Shown: positions 1-7,984 of the stretch, piece by piece
How positions within the stretch are numbered: the stretch's first letter is position 1
Layout: each line of letters begins with the position of its first letter
Assembly (NCBI GenBank): GCA_041660925.1
Contig: JBAZVI010000003.1
Span: 124,001-188,000 of the forward strand
Direction of reading: 5' to 3'
From: Elusimicrobiota bacterium
GTDB taxonomy: Bacteria > Elusimicrobiota > Elusimicrobia > UBA1565
Length of the DNA stretch: 64,000 bases
The notes under the pieces: generated by a model
The model's input: the letters and a program-made list of their open reading frames with translations, nothing else
What the model was told of the DNA's origin: nothing
The model's database searches: none
Made by a program: the position numbers and the translations under genes

Positions 1-2
1 GC

Positions 3-887
3 GGGCTCAAGTTCGGCGTCTGGGCGATGTTCTCCCTGACGATGTCGTCCGAGAACCGCGTCCCCGGCTACGAGTACGCGCTCGAGATCGAGGACGGCCG
101 CCCGAAGACGACCCGCGCGATCTCCATCCGTGACGAGCGGCGCGCGAAGGACGTGGCCCGGCTCCTGCGCGGCTTCGCCGCCATCCCCGAGGTGGATTTC
201 GTCGGGCTCGACTACATCCGCAACGCGCTGGGCGGCTACGAGCTCGTCGACGACTTCATGGCCGAGATGCCCGAGGTCCCCCGCCCCGCGAACTGGGAGC
301 GCATGAGCCGCGAGGAGCGCATGGCCGACTTCGCGAAGCGCAAGATCGCCCGCAAGGACATGCGGCTCGTCGACTCCTGGCAGTGGTGGCGGGCTCATCG
401 CACCGCGCAGGCCATCCGCCTCATCCGGCGCGGCCTGCGCTCGGACAAGCCGCTGTGGGCCTTCACGCTCACCTGGGACCGCGGCCGGCATCACGGGCAG
501 GACCCGGTGATGTTCACCGACGCGGGCGCGGACGCCTGCGCTCTCATGATGTACGAGGCGGACCGGACGCAGTACGCTCAGATCCTCAAGGACTGGCACG
601 CCTACGCGCGCGTCGGCGAGGTCCGCCTCATCGTCGGGAACATCGTCGACTGGGGCCTGCATCAGCGCGCGAAGGACGGCCCCGGGGAGTTCCGACGGCG
701 CCTGGACGCGGCCGTCGGCGGGATCTACGCCGACGGCGCCGCGGAGGGCCTGTTCGTCCACGACCTCGAGCGCGCGCTCAACGGACGGCTCGGCGCGTGG
801 AGCACGCGCGACTGGCTCGATGCCGCCCGCGCGGCGGTCCTCCGGATGAAGGCGCTCCCCGCTTCCGGGGAGAAGGCGCGCGGATGA
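3..887 (+). CDS. Unrecognised protein, C-terminal part (cut by left edge)
   Basis: The reading frame is open to the first base of the window, so the N-terminus lies outside; the ATG at 27 is only the first internal methionine. About 294 residues are visible. They are rich in Trp, Arg and Asp (for example WQWWRAHRTAQ and FTLTWDRGRHHGQDP) and look like a soluble alpha/beta enzyme. I see no signal peptide or membrane segment in the visible part. I do not recognise the family; a glycoside-hydrolase-like barrel is possible but I cannot show it. Its stop overlaps the ATG of the next gene (ATGA at 884), so the two are probably co-transcribed and translationally coupled. Confidence 0.75.
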   Translation, partial: GLKFGVWAMFSLTMSSENRVPGYEYALEIEDGRPKTTRAISIRDERRAKDVARLLRGFAAIPEVDFVGLDYIRNALGGYELVDDFMAEMPEVPRPANWERMSREERMADFAKRKIARKDMRLVDSWQWWRAHRTAQAIRLIRRGLRSDKPLWAFTLTWDRGRHHGQDPVMFTDAGADACALMMYEADRTQYAQILKDWHAYARVGEVRLIVGNIVDWGLHQRAKDGPGEFRRRLDAAVGGIYADGAAEGLFVHDLERALNGRLGAWSTRDWLDAARAAVLRMKALPASGEKARG

Positions 888-1360
888 GGCTCCTCCTCGG
901 AGCGCTCTTCCTGCTCGCCGCGCCCTGCGCGGCCCAGCAGTCGGTGGATTTCGGCACCGCCTTCGGCCCCGACGCGTTCGGCGCTCGCGGAGGGGTCGAG
1001 CGCGCCACCGCCGCGCCGGTCGGACTCGCGCTCGCGCTGAGCTACGACGCGACGACTTGGCTGCGCGTCGGGATCTCGACGACCTCTCCGTCCGGCGACC
1101 TCGAACCCCTCGTCGCGCGAGGCTTCTACCGGCTCGAACTCTGCCAGCTCGTGCGCCTGGCCGAGGGCGGGGGCAAGACCCTCTCCTATCTGGCTGGTCG
1201 GCGCGAGAAGGGCGCCGCCCTGCGCGCTCTGGCCGGGGAGCTGGCCCTCGATTTCGACAAATCCTATGATGCGGCACGGGAGGACGACCGGCGCGTGCTC
1301 GAGCGTCTGCGCTCGCTCCAGTCGGTCGAACCCCTGCCGCCGCCCGGAGGACGCCCATGA
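884..1360 (+). CDS. Small secreted protein, unknown function
   Basis: 158 residues. The start is the ATG at 884, overlapping the upstream TGA. It gives a clean signal peptide: MR, a Leu/Ala core, then a likely cleavage after CAAQ near residue 18. The mature part has short beta-like stretches (VGLALALSYDATTW), a single Cys in LELCQLV, and a charged C-terminal half ending in a Pro/Gly tail. I recognise no family. It sits in a probable four-gene run: upstream partial gene, this gene, a DUF192 lipoprotein overlapping by ATGA at 1357, then an acetyltransferase. An envelope or periplasmic role is an inference from the signal peptide only. Confidence 0.7.
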   Translation: MRLLLGALFLLAAPCAAQQSVDFGTAFGPDAFGARGGVERATAAPVGLALALSYDATTWLRVGISTTSPSGDLEPLVARGFYRLELCQLVRLAEGGGKTLSYLAGRREKGAALRALAGELALDFDKSYDAAREDDRRVLERLRSLQSVEPLPPPGGRP

Positions 1361-1899
1361 GGACCCTGTTCGCGCTGTCCGTTCTCGTCGCGCTCGCCGC
1401 CTGTTCCGTGAAGAAGGATGAGTCGCGCGCCGGTCCCCCTCCCGGCGTCCCGCAGCCGCAGGCCCTCATCGCCCCCGTGCCGCTCTCCGCGCAGAAGATG
1501 TCTCTGCTGGCGAAGGCCAACATCGTCCTGCCCGATCGGGCGCTGCTCGTCGCCGACGTCGTGGACACGCCCGAAGCGCGGGAGACCGGCCTCATGTTCC
1601 GCGAGAAGCTCGCCCCCGACTACGGCATGCTCTTCGTCTTCCCGAAGGCGGAGCGCCTCGAGTTCTGGATGAAGAACACCTACGTCGACCTCGACATGGT
1701 CTGGCTCGACGCCGCGCGGAGGGTCGCGGTCGTGCACCGCGACGTGCCGCGCTCGGCGAAGGACACGCCGGAAGAGAAGATCGCGCGCCGCGGAGGCGAG
1801 GGCCTCTACGTGCTCGAGCTCCCCGCCGGCGCCGCGATGCGCCACAAGATCAAGGTCGGCGACGTCCTCGACTTCAAGGTCCCGGCAGCGGTGCGTTGA
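1357..1899 (+). CDS. DUF192 family lipoprotein
   Basis: 180 residues. The N-terminus is a lipoprotein signal (MRTLFALSVLVALAAC, lipobox LAAC with Cys16), so the protein should be lipid-anchored outside the cytoplasmic membrane. Residues about 60-178 match the DUF192 fold: RETGLMFREKL, GMLFVFP, FWMKNTYVDLDMVWLD, and the closing ELPAGAA...KVGDVL. DUF192 is widespread and uncharacterised. The linker after the Cys is Pro/Gln-rich, as expected for a tethered domain. The start overlaps the previous stop (ATGA). Confidence 0.88.
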   Translation: MRTLFALSVLVALAACSVKKDESRAGPPPGVPQPQALIAPVPLSAQKMSLLAKANIVLPDRALLVADVVDTPEARETGLMFREKLAPDYGMLFVFPKAERLEFWMKNTYVDLDMVWLDAARRVAVVHRDVPRSAKDTPEEKIARRGGEGLYVLELPAGAAMRHKIKVGDVLDFKVPAAVR

Positions 1900-1968
1900 C
1901 GGCCCTCCTCCCGCACCGTCCTTCCGGCGGCTCGGGCGCCGTCGGAAGGGCGGCGCGCTGATCGGGCC

Positions 1969-2595
1969 ATGGACGTCCTCTGCGGACGGCTGCGCTCCGC
2001 GGAGCACTGGGCCGCGGCCCGCGAGCTCTGCGGCGCGCTCGCGCGCGAGGGCCGCGGCGTCGGAGACGGCGAGAAGGACTTCTTCGCGGAGTTCTGGGTC
2101 GACCCCTACCGGCTCCTGCGTCCCGGCTGGACGTTCGCGGCGCTCGTCGACGGCCGCTTCGCCGGCTACCTCACCGGCTGTCCCGACACCCCGCGCTTCC
2201 GCCGCGAGCGGCGCTTGCGCCAGCGCCTCCCCCTCGTACTCGGCGCGCTCTCCGGCCGCTGGGGCCGCTCCGCCGCCGTGCGCTCCTTCCTGCGCCGCTC
2301 CTTCGCGCTGGAAGTCGACCCGGGGGAGCTGCCGCCCTCGGAGCGGGAGCGCATCGAGGCGCGCTATCCCGCGCACCTGCATATGAACGTGTCCCCGGCC
2401 TTCCAGCGCCGGGGCGTCGGGCGGGTCCTGCTGGGGAGGCTCTTCGAGGAGCTCGGGAGCGCCGGCGTACCGGGCGCGCACCTGATCTGCGGGGCGGGCG
2501 CGGAGGGGTTCTATGCGCGCGCGGGCTTCGAGACGCTGACCCGATGGGAGCCCGTGCCGGGCGTGACCCTGCGCGCGATGGGTCGTCCTACCTGA
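1969..2595 (+). CDS. GNAT-family N-acetyltransferase
   Basis: 208 residues. The acetyl-CoA binding motif A is clear: HLHMNVSPAFQRRGVGRVLL at about residues 136-155 contains the Q/RxxGxG/A signature. It is followed by a C-terminal strand with FYARAGFETL, the usual GNAT end. The N-terminal half (FWVDPYRLLRPGWTFAALVDGRFAGYLTG) is the opening strand pair, and a long Arg-rich helix is inserted between the two halves. The substrate cannot be told. The gene ends in an 8-nt convergent overlap with udk on the other strand. Confidence 0.85.
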   Translation: MDVLCGRLRSAEHWAAARELCGALAREGRGVGDGEKDFFAEFWVDPYRLLRPGWTFAALVDGRFAGYLTGCPDTPRFRRERRLRQRLPLVLGALSGRWGRSAAVRSFLRRSFALEVDPGELPPSERERIEARYPAHLHMNVSPAFQRRGVGRVLLGRLFEELGSAGVPGAHLICGAGAEGFYARAGFETLTRWEPVPGVTLRAMGRPT

Positions 2596-3229
2596 AGAAG
2601 TCGCGCACCATCCGTGTCAGGCCCTCGGTGGCCTTCTCCGGGATCTCCTCGCCTTCCCAGCTGATCGAGAAGTGGGCGTTCCTCTGCGTGGGCTTCACGT
2701 AGTCCTCGTACATCGGCAGCACCGTGGTCAGGATCTGGTGCTTGGAGCCCTGGATGTCGCGGCCGCGCTCCTCGATGTCGCGCTGCAGGCGGCGCAGGAC
2801 GGCGGTGGCGAGGCCGGTGGAGACGAAGATGCGGTAGTGATAGAGCGGCAGGAAGTCGGCGGGGTAGAGCGCGTAGAGGCCCTCGACGATGAGCAGACGG
2901 GTGGGCTCGCAGCGGTGCGTGCGCTCTTCGCGCGCGGAGGTCTTGAAGTCGTAGATCGGCTGCTCGATCGCCTCTCCGGCGCAGAGCTGCTTGAGCTGGC
3001 GGAGAGCGAGCTTGAAATCGAGCGCGTCGGGGTGGTCGAAGTTGTAGGCCTTCTTCTCCTCGAGACTCAGGTTCTCGAGCGGCTTGTAGTAGTTGTCGAG
3101 CGAGAAGATCTGTCCGGAGATGCCGGCCTTGCGGCTCTCCTCGAGGACCCGGCGAGCGAAGGTCGTCTTTCCCGAGCCCGAGCCTCCGGCGACGGCGACG
3201 ACGAAGCGCTTGCCAACGGCGGATGTCAT
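2588..3229 (-). CDS. udk: Uridine kinase
   Basis: 213 residues; phosphorylates uridine and cytidine with NTP in the cytoplasm (pyrimidine salvage). The P-loop GGSGSGKTTFA lies at about residues 15-25, followed by SLDNYYKP and NFDHPDALDF, the standard Udk signature, and later PIYDF and IVEGLYAL. The ATG at 3229 overlaps the stop of the gene before it (ATGA), which is why I chose it over upstream in-frame starts. It is the last gene of a run dacB, zinc-ribbon protein, udk. Pyrimidine salvage genes also occur at 34.7-37.5 kb. Confidence 0.93.
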   Translation of the reverse strand: MTSAVGKRFVVAVAGGSGSGKTTFARRVLEESRKAGISGQIFSLDNYYKPLENLSLEEKKAYNFDHPDALDFKLALRQLKQLCAGEAIEQPIYDFKTSAREERTHRCEPTRLLIVEGLYALYPADFLPLYHYRIFVSTGLATAVLRRLQRDIEERGRDIQGSKHQILTTVLPMYEDYVKPTQRNAHFSISWEGEEIPEKATEGLTRMVRDFFR

Positions 3230-3771
3230 GGCGTGCCTCCCGGCGCGGGATAGACGAAGAGGAATTCGGCGCTCCCGCAGCGCGAGCAGTTCCCGGAGGG
3301 CTTGCCGGCCTCGTCGAGCACGGCGTAGGAGGCCCCGGCCGCCTCCATCCACTCGAGGTTCTGGAAACTCTCGGGCATGGGCCGGCCGCAGGAAGCGCAG
3401 ACCGGCACGGTGCGGTGCAGAAGGGCCGTCATCGTCCGGCGCTCCTGGACGTCGCGGCTGCCGAGGATCTCGGCGATGAGGCGGCGCATGACGTCCTTCC
3501 CCCCCTTCACCGCGGCGCGCTTATGCGTCTCGCAGAGGGAATAGAACTCGGATGCCTTGAGGACGTCGAGCGCCTCGGCGAGCGGATAGCGCTCTCCGCC
3601 GACTTCGACGGTGCGCGGGGGCGCCCATGGCCAGCGCAGATAGAGGACGCGGCAGCCGGCTCCGGCGGCAAGGAGGGCTCCGACGGCCCACCACCAGCGC
3701 GGGGAGTGGAAGAGCGCCGCGAGCAGCGCGCAGAGGAAAGGGACGCCGAAGGCGAGGAGTCGCTCGATCAT
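3226..3771 (-). CDS. Membrane protein with zinc-ribbon-like cysteines
   Basis: 181 residues. The start is the ATG at 3771 overlapping the dacB stop. Residues about 1-45 hold two close hydrophobic segments (FGVPFLCALLAALF and WWAVGALLAAGAGC), a likely membrane hairpin. The C-terminal half is soluble and carries two CxxC knuckles, CASCGR and CSRCGS, about 35 residues apart, typical of a small zinc ribbon. A third Cys (SLCETHKRAA) lies before them. Function unknown; I recognise no named family. Genes on both sides overlap it by four bases, so it is expressed with dacB and udk. Confidence 0.78.
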   Translation of the reverse strand: MIERLLAFGVPFLCALLAALFHSPRWWWAVGALLAAGAGCRVLYLRWPWAPPRTVEVGGERYPLAEALDVLKASEFYSLCETHKRAAVKGGKDVMRRLIAEILGSRDVQERRTMTALLHRTVPVCASCGRPMPESFQNLEWMEAAGASYAVLDEAGKPSGNCSRCGSAEFLFVYPAPGGTP

Positions 3772-5306
3772 GGGGTCCGCACCCGCAGCAGGACCTCGAG
3801 CGCCCGGTCCTCGAGCTCCTTGAAGCGCTCGTTGACGTCGGTGCTCCGCTTCCATTCGGCCTCGGACTCTCGCTGGAGCGCGGTCCAGCCGGCGGTGCGG
3901 CGCAGGCCCTCCGCGTCGTTGGCCATGAGCGCGAAGGCGAAGGGGCGCCCTCCGGCGTCGACGCCGTAGCCGGAGACCGAATGGACGTAGTCGATCATGC
4001 CGCTCTTCCCCGCGATCCGCAGGACGGAGGAGGAGCCGACGAGCCGCCGGCGCAGGGTCCCCGACCAGCCGGCGATGGGGAGCGAGCTCTCGAGGGCGCC
4101 GTCGAGGTCGCGGCGGGCGCGCATGTAGGTGAGCAGACGGGTGAGCTGGGCGGGGCTGACGCGCGCCGCCCGGGAGAGGCCGGAGCCGTTGGGGACGACG
4201 AAGCTTCCTTCCTTCCAGCCGGCCTTGCGCACGAGGAAGCGCGAGAGAGCCGCGAGGCCGTCCTCGCGCGTGCGGCCGCCGGTCTTCGCTGCGAGCGCGA
4301 GCACGAGATGCTCGGCCATCTGGTTGTCGCTCTCGAGGTTCATCGCGCGCAGGAGTTCCCGCAGGGGGCGGCTCGGCCGCGACAGCAGGGGCCGCGCGCC
4401 GCGCGGCGTCGTCCCGCGGGCGACGCTGCGGACCTCGACGCCGGAGGAGCGGGCGACCCGGGCGAAGACCCGCCCGAAGTGCTCGCTGGCGCGGCGCACC
4501 GGCAGGGTGAAGCGGCCGGGCTCGAGCGGCGGATAGAGGGTGATGACGTGCAGGCCGCGGCCCTCGTCGAAGGAGACGGAGTACTGCGGCTTGTAATGGG
4601 GTTCGAAGGAGAGCGGCCGCGAGGCGATTTCGACCGCGAAGCCCTCGGGGTCGGGGGCCACGAGCGCCGCGAGGCCTTTTCCGGGCCGCTCGGCGAGCTG
4701 CAGGGTGACGCGGCTGTGATCGACGGCGAGCGCGCCGTAGGACGTGTTCGACCAGGCGGAGTCGAGGAAGTCGGGGTCGATGCGGTCGTAGACCGGGAAG
4801 TCGGAATCGTCGAGGACGACGTCGCCTCCGAACTCCTTGAGCGCGTCCTTCCCGCGCAGGTCGCGCAGGCGCGCGAGCATCGCCTTGAAATCGGCGGCCT
4901 CGATGCTCGGGTCGGCGTGGCCCTCGACGTAGAGCTTCCCGCCCTCGAGCTTGAGCTCGGTGCGGAAGCGGAAGTCGGGGCCGAGGAGGTCGAGCGCCGC
5001 CGCGGAGAGCGGGAGCTTCATGTTCGAGGCCGGGATCATCGGGCGCTCGGGCTCGAGCTCCCAGAGGGCCTCTCCCTTCGGCAGGCTCACGGCGCTCGCG
5101 GCGAAGTCTCCGGGAGCCAGCCCGTACGCGGCGACGAGCTTGTCGAGCTCCGCGCGGGCGGCTTCCGGGGTCAGTTCCGGGGCCGTCTCGTCGGCGACGA
5201 GATGCCAGGGCCCGGACGAGGACGGAGCGCGGCGGACGGAGGAGGTCGGGGCGGAGCAGGCGGCCAGGGCGAGGAGGAGCGGAAGGATGCGCAGGCGGGG
5301 GCTCAT
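3768..5306 (-). CDS. dacB: D-alanyl-D-alanine carboxypeptidase, PBP4 / S13 family
   Basis: 512 residues. Trims or cleaves D-Ala cross-links in peptidoglycan outside the cytoplasmic membrane. The S13 catalytic set is present: SxxK in PASNMKLPL, the SxN-type motif in ESDNQMAEH, and KSG (in place of KTG) in IAGKSGMID. A lipobox (LALAAC) about 18 residues after the chosen start suggests a lipoprotein form. The start ATG at 5306 is chosen because MSPRLRILPLLLALAAC is a clean lipoprotein signal; a TTG seven codons upstream is the alternative. First gene of the dacB, zinc-ribbon, udk run. Confidence 0.92.
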   Translation of the reverse strand: MSPRLRILPLLLALAACSAPTSSVRRAPSSSGPWHLVADETAPELTPEAARAELDKLVAAYGLAPGDFAASAVSLPKGEALWELEPERPMIPASNMKLPLSAAALDLLGPDFRFRTELKLEGGKLYVEGHADPSIEAADFKAMLARLRDLRGKDALKEFGGDVVLDDSDFPVYDRIDPDFLDSAWSNTSYGALAVDHSRVTLQLAERPGKGLAALVAPDPEGFAVEIASRPLSFEPHYKPQYSVSFDEGRGLHVITLYPPLEPGRFTLPVRRASEHFGRVFARVARSSGVEVRSVARGTTPRGARPLLSRPSRPLRELLRAMNLESDNQMAEHLVLALAAKTGGRTREDGLAALSRFLVRKAGWKEGSFVVPNGSGLSRAARVSPAQLTRLLTYMRARRDLDGALESSLPIAGWSGTLRRRLVGSSSVLRIAGKSGMIDYVHSVSGYGVDAGGRPFAFALMANDAEGLRRTAGWTALQRESEAEWKRSTDVNERFKELEDRALEVLLRVRTP

Positions 5307-5348
5307 CACTGACGGGAAGGATAGCAAAACGGCCGCTTCCCCGTCAGG

Positions 5349-5897
5349 TCAGGGGGAGCGGAGGAGGGCCTTGGCGCGCTCGACGCCGGAGGGACTCAGG
5401 CGGTAGCGCTTGCGCGCCTGCTTCGTCTTCCCCCCCTTGCGCAGCGAGACGACGAGGGCGCGCTCCATGAGGGAGGAGAGCGTCTTGGTCACGTTTGGGA
5501 GCCCTTCTCCGTGCCCCTTGAGGGCGCGGTTGACGGAGAAGGCGTCGAAGTCGGTCTCTCCCCGCACGACTTGATGCCAGAAGCCCGCCAGGAGGGCCCG
5601 CTCGGCGCTGCCCGATGTGCCCGCCGCCGCGAGGAGGGCTCCCGGGTCCGGGAAATCGAGGCTCTCTCTGCGGAGGTCCCCGCCGCGGGCGGCTCCTTCC
5701 AAGCGGGTCAGCCCGTGTGCTTCCGCCGCCCAGCGCAGGACCCGGCTCACGCCGTCCCGGTCGAGCTCCTTGAGCGCCTCCGTCACGGCGGCCAGGGCCC
5801 GGGCCTGCTCCGTCGGAGTCGTGTCCCGGCGCTTGCTCTCTTTGAGAGGGCTGCAAGCGCCGGGCCAGATGGGTCTTGTCTCCTTGGAATGAGTCAT
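5349..5897 (-). CDS. Winged-helix DNA-binding-like protein
   Basis: 182 residues. The C-terminal third (about 120-180) looks like a winged helix: NRALKGHGEGLPNVTKTLSSLMERALV, then a basic wing (RKGGKTKQARKRYRLSPSGVERAKALL). The N-terminal two thirds are helical and charged, possibly a dimerisation or sensing part; I do not recognise it. A palindrome spans the start codon (see 5896-5931), which would fit autoregulation. A possible -10 (CATAAT on the minus strand at 5914-5909) lies so close to the ATG that the mRNA would be almost leaderless. It is a single-gene unit. Confidence 0.65.
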   Translation of the reverse strand: MTHSKETRPIWPGACSPLKESKRRDTTPTEQARALAAVTEALKELDRDGVSRVLRWAAEAHGLTRLEGAARGGDLRRESLDFPDPGALLAAAGTSGSAERALLAGFWHQVVRGETDFDAFSVNRALKGHGEGLPNVTKTLSSLMERALVVSLRKGGKTKQARKRYRLSPSGVERAKALLRSP

Positions 5898-5931
5898 ATT
5901 CGAGGAATATTATGGCTCATAAACGGCTCAT
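5896..5931 (-). promoter_or_regulatory. Palindrome and direct repeats over the start of the winged-helix gene
   Basis: ATATTCgagGAATAT (5896-5910) is a perfect inverted repeat that includes the start codon at 5895-5897. Next to it GGCTCAT occurs twice (5914-5920 and 5925-5931). A -10-like CATAAT on the minus strand overlaps. The arrangement suggests an operator used by the adjacent winged-helix protein; that link is inference. Confidence 0.45.
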
Positions 5932-6218
5932 GTTGAAGCAATAAATCGGAACGCCGGACGACAGCAGAACCGGATCCCAGACGGGATGCGGGGAATGAGG
6001 TTTAAATCTTGAGTGGGTGCAGCTGCGCGCGAGCCGTGGCGATCAAAAAGAGGGCGTATTGGTTGATGGCACCCCCCCCGGCGCCAGAGGGCGGGGTGGT
6101 TACCCCACGCATCCGCCGCGCGCCTGCAGTCGTACCCATGATCGGCGGGCGTTGACATAGGCATGGTGTCGTGCAAATGCCGCCAGGAAGTCGCCGCCCT
6201 CTCCCTCCGAAGTCGATA
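5932..6218. other. Intergenic stretch without a recognised gene
   Basis: No convincing coding sequence on either strand. It contains a run of eight C followed by a GC-rich imperfect hairpin (about 6069-6100) and otherwise nothing I can name. It separates the winged-helix gene from the terminator of the megasynthase operon. Confidence 0.5.
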
Positions 6219-6260
6219 AACGAGAAGCCGCCCGCTTCGGAAAGCGGGCGGCTTCTCGTT
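6219..6260 (-). terminator. Strong intrinsic terminator of the megasynthase operon
   Basis: A perfect 19-bp stem (6219-6237 with 6242-6260) and a four-base loop. The stem starts AACGAGAAGCCGCCCGCTT. Short T-rich tails lie on both sides, so it can work in both directions. On the minus strand it follows the carboxyltransferase gene and the structured element at 6264-6379. Confidence 0.8.
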
Positions 6261-6263
6261 TGT

Positions 6264-6379
6264 TAGACGGCGAGGGGTGGCCCAAGGAAGGCCCCGTCGC
6301 CGAGGAGCGCAATTGCCGTCGTCGTCTGAGCACCGCAGGCGACGGGAGGTCGCCTTGGGACAGGCCCCCTCGCCGTTTA
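6264..6379 (-). ncRNA. Structured element, candidate 3' UTR RNA or small RNA
   Basis: Three nested stems fold this stretch into a long rod: an 11-bp outer stem (6267-6277 with 6366-6376), a 7-bp middle stem (6281-6287 with 6353-6359) and a 9-bp inner stem (6293-6301 with 6338-6346), closing on a loop of about 36 nt. An alternative hairpin (6338-6343 with 6348-6353) competes with the inner stem. It starts at the carboxyltransferase stop codon and ends just before the terminator. I tried 6S, SRP and RNase P signatures by eye and found none. The strand is uncertain because stems read alike on both. Confidence 0.4.
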
Positions 6380-7984
6380 GAGCGGGATGTTCCCCCGGTT
6401 CGGGAGTTCTCCCGGCTTCCTTTTATCGGCCAGGAATTGGAAGGCGCGGATGACCGTGTAGCGGATCTGCGTCGGCTCGATGACTTCGTCGACCGACCCG
6501 GTCGAGGCCGTCTGGTAGGGCGCTGCGAAGCGCTCCTCGTACTCTTTGGAGAGCTTGAGGCGCAGCCCGTCCTTGTCCTCCGCCGCGGAGATGTCGCGCG
6601 AGTAGAGGATCTCGATGGCCCCGCGCGGGCCCATGACCGCGATCTCGGCGCAGGGCAGCGCGTAGTTGAAGTCGCCGCGCATGAGCTTGGAGCTCATCGC
6701 GATGTAGGCGCCGCCGTAGGCCTTGCGCAGGACGACGGTCACCTTCGGCACCGTCGCTTCGGCGTAGGCGTGCAGCAGCTTCGCGCCGTGGCGGATGATG
6801 CCGGCGTGCTCCTGCTCGACGCCCGGCCAGTAGCCGGGGACGTCGACGAGGGTCAGGATGGGGATGTTGAAAGCGTTGAGGAAGCGGATGAAGCGCGCGG
6901 CCTTGTCGGAGGAGTCGATGTCGAGCGCGCCGGCCTTGTGGGCCGGGTTGTTCGCGATGACGCCGACGACCTCCCCCCCGAGGCGGATGAAGCCCACGAC
7001 GATGTTCTTGGCGAACTCCGCGTGGATCTCGTAGAACTTGTGCTCGTCGGCGATCTGCCAGACGACGTGGTGCACGCGGTAGGGCTTGCGCGGGTCCACT
7101 TCGCAGAGGGCCTCGAGGACGGGCGTCGTGCGCCGGATGGGGTCCGGGCTGGGGACGTGCGGCGGCTTCTCGAAGCGGCTCTGCGGGAGGTAGCTGACGA
7201 GCTCCTTGATCTGGCGGAAGCAGTCCTGCTCGGAGGCGGCGACCACGTGGCAGACGCCGGACTTCGAGGAGTGCGGCTTCGAGCCGCCGAGGTCGTCGAA
7301 GGTCACGACCTCCCCGGTCGCCGCCTTCACGACGTCGGGACCGGTCACGAACATGTGGCTGATGCCGTCGACCATGAACACGAAGTCCGTCAGGGCCGGG
7401 GAGTAGACGGCCCCGCCCGCGCACGGCCCGAGGATGACGGAGATCTGCGGGATGACGCCCGAGCACTTCACGTTCCGATAGAAGATCTCTCCGTAGCCGT
7501 CGAGCGAGTCCACGCCTTCCTGGATGCGCGCCCCGCCCGAGTCGAGCAGGCCGATGAGCGGCACGCGGTTCTCGTAGGCGAGGTCCATGACGCGGCAGAT
7601 CTTCTTGGCCTGCTCGAGCCCGAGCGAGCCCCCGAGCACCGTGAAGTCCTGGGAGAAGACCGCGACCTCGCGGCCGTTGATGCGGCCGAAGCCGGTGATG
7701 GCGCCGTCGCCGGGGATGTCCTTCTCGCGCAGTCCGAAGTCGTTGCAGCGGGTCTTCACGAGGAGCCCGATCTCCTGGAAGCTCCCCTCGTCGAGGAGGT
7801 AGTGGATGCGCTCGCGGGCGGTGAGCTTGCCTTTCTTCTTCTGGGCTTCGATGCGCTTGGGGTCGCCGCCGGCGCGGGCCTTCTCGACGAGCTCGCGCAT
7901 GCGTCCCACGTTCGTGGGGACCATGCGGTGCTTCTTCGGGGCCTTCTGGACCGGGGTCGGGGGAGTGCTCTCGGGGGCGTTCAT
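6377..7984 (-). CDS. Acyl-CoA carboxylase, carboxyltransferase (beta) subunit
   Basis: 535 residues, the usual length of the PccB/AccD5 group that carries both carboxyltransferase halves on one chain. It transfers carboxylate from carboxybiotin to acetyl- or propionyl-CoA in the cytoplasm. Seen: KKKGKLTARERI, GLLDSGGARIQEGV (oxyanion loop), GPCAGGAVYSPALTDF, and VDVPGYWPG...HAGIIRHGAKLL in the second half. After GGAY the residue is Ile (GGAYIAMSSK), where propionyl-specific enzymes usually have Asp (GGAYDVM); this may relax specificity toward acetyl-CoA. No biotin carboxylase or biotin carrier gene lies in the window. The ATG overlaps the PPTase stop (ATGA), making it the third gene of the megasynthase operon and a likely extender supplier. 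Confidence 0.92.
   Translation of the reverse strand: MNAPESTPPTPVQKAPKKHRMVPTNVGRMRELVEKARAGGDPKRIEAQKKKGKLTARERIHYLLDEGSFQEIGLLVKTRCNDFGLREKDIPGDGAITGFGRINGREVAVFSQDFTVLGGSLGLEQAKKICRVMDLAYENRVPLIGLLDSGGARIQEGVDSLDGYGEIFYRNVKCSGVIPQISVILGPCAGGAVYSPALTDFVFMVDGISHMFVTGPDVVKAATGEVVTFDDLGGSKPHSSKSGVCHVVAASEQDCFRQIKELVSYLPQSRFEKPPHVPSPDPIRRTTPVLEALCEVDPRKPYRVHHVVWQIADEHKFYEIHAEFAKNIVVGFIRLGGEVVGVIANNPAHKAGALDIDSSDKAARFIRFLNAFNIPILTLVDVPGYWPGVEQEHAGIIRHGAKLLHAYAEATVPKVTVVLRKAYGGAYIAMSSKLMRGDFNYALPCAEIAVMGPRGAIEILYSRDISAAEDKDGLRLKLSKEYEERFAAPYQTASTGSVDEVIEPTQIRYTVIRAFQFLADKRKPGELPNRGNIPL

Noticed and set aside
884..6000. Plus-strand frames opposite dacB and udk (for example 3627-5312)
   Set aside because: No domain content; antisense shadows of well-supported minus-strand genes.
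6264..6379. 6S RNA, SRP RNA or RNase P RNA
   Set aside because: No GGAA tetraloop, no RNase P GAGGAAAGUC core, and too short with the wrong bulge layout for 6S. Kept only as an unassigned structured element.
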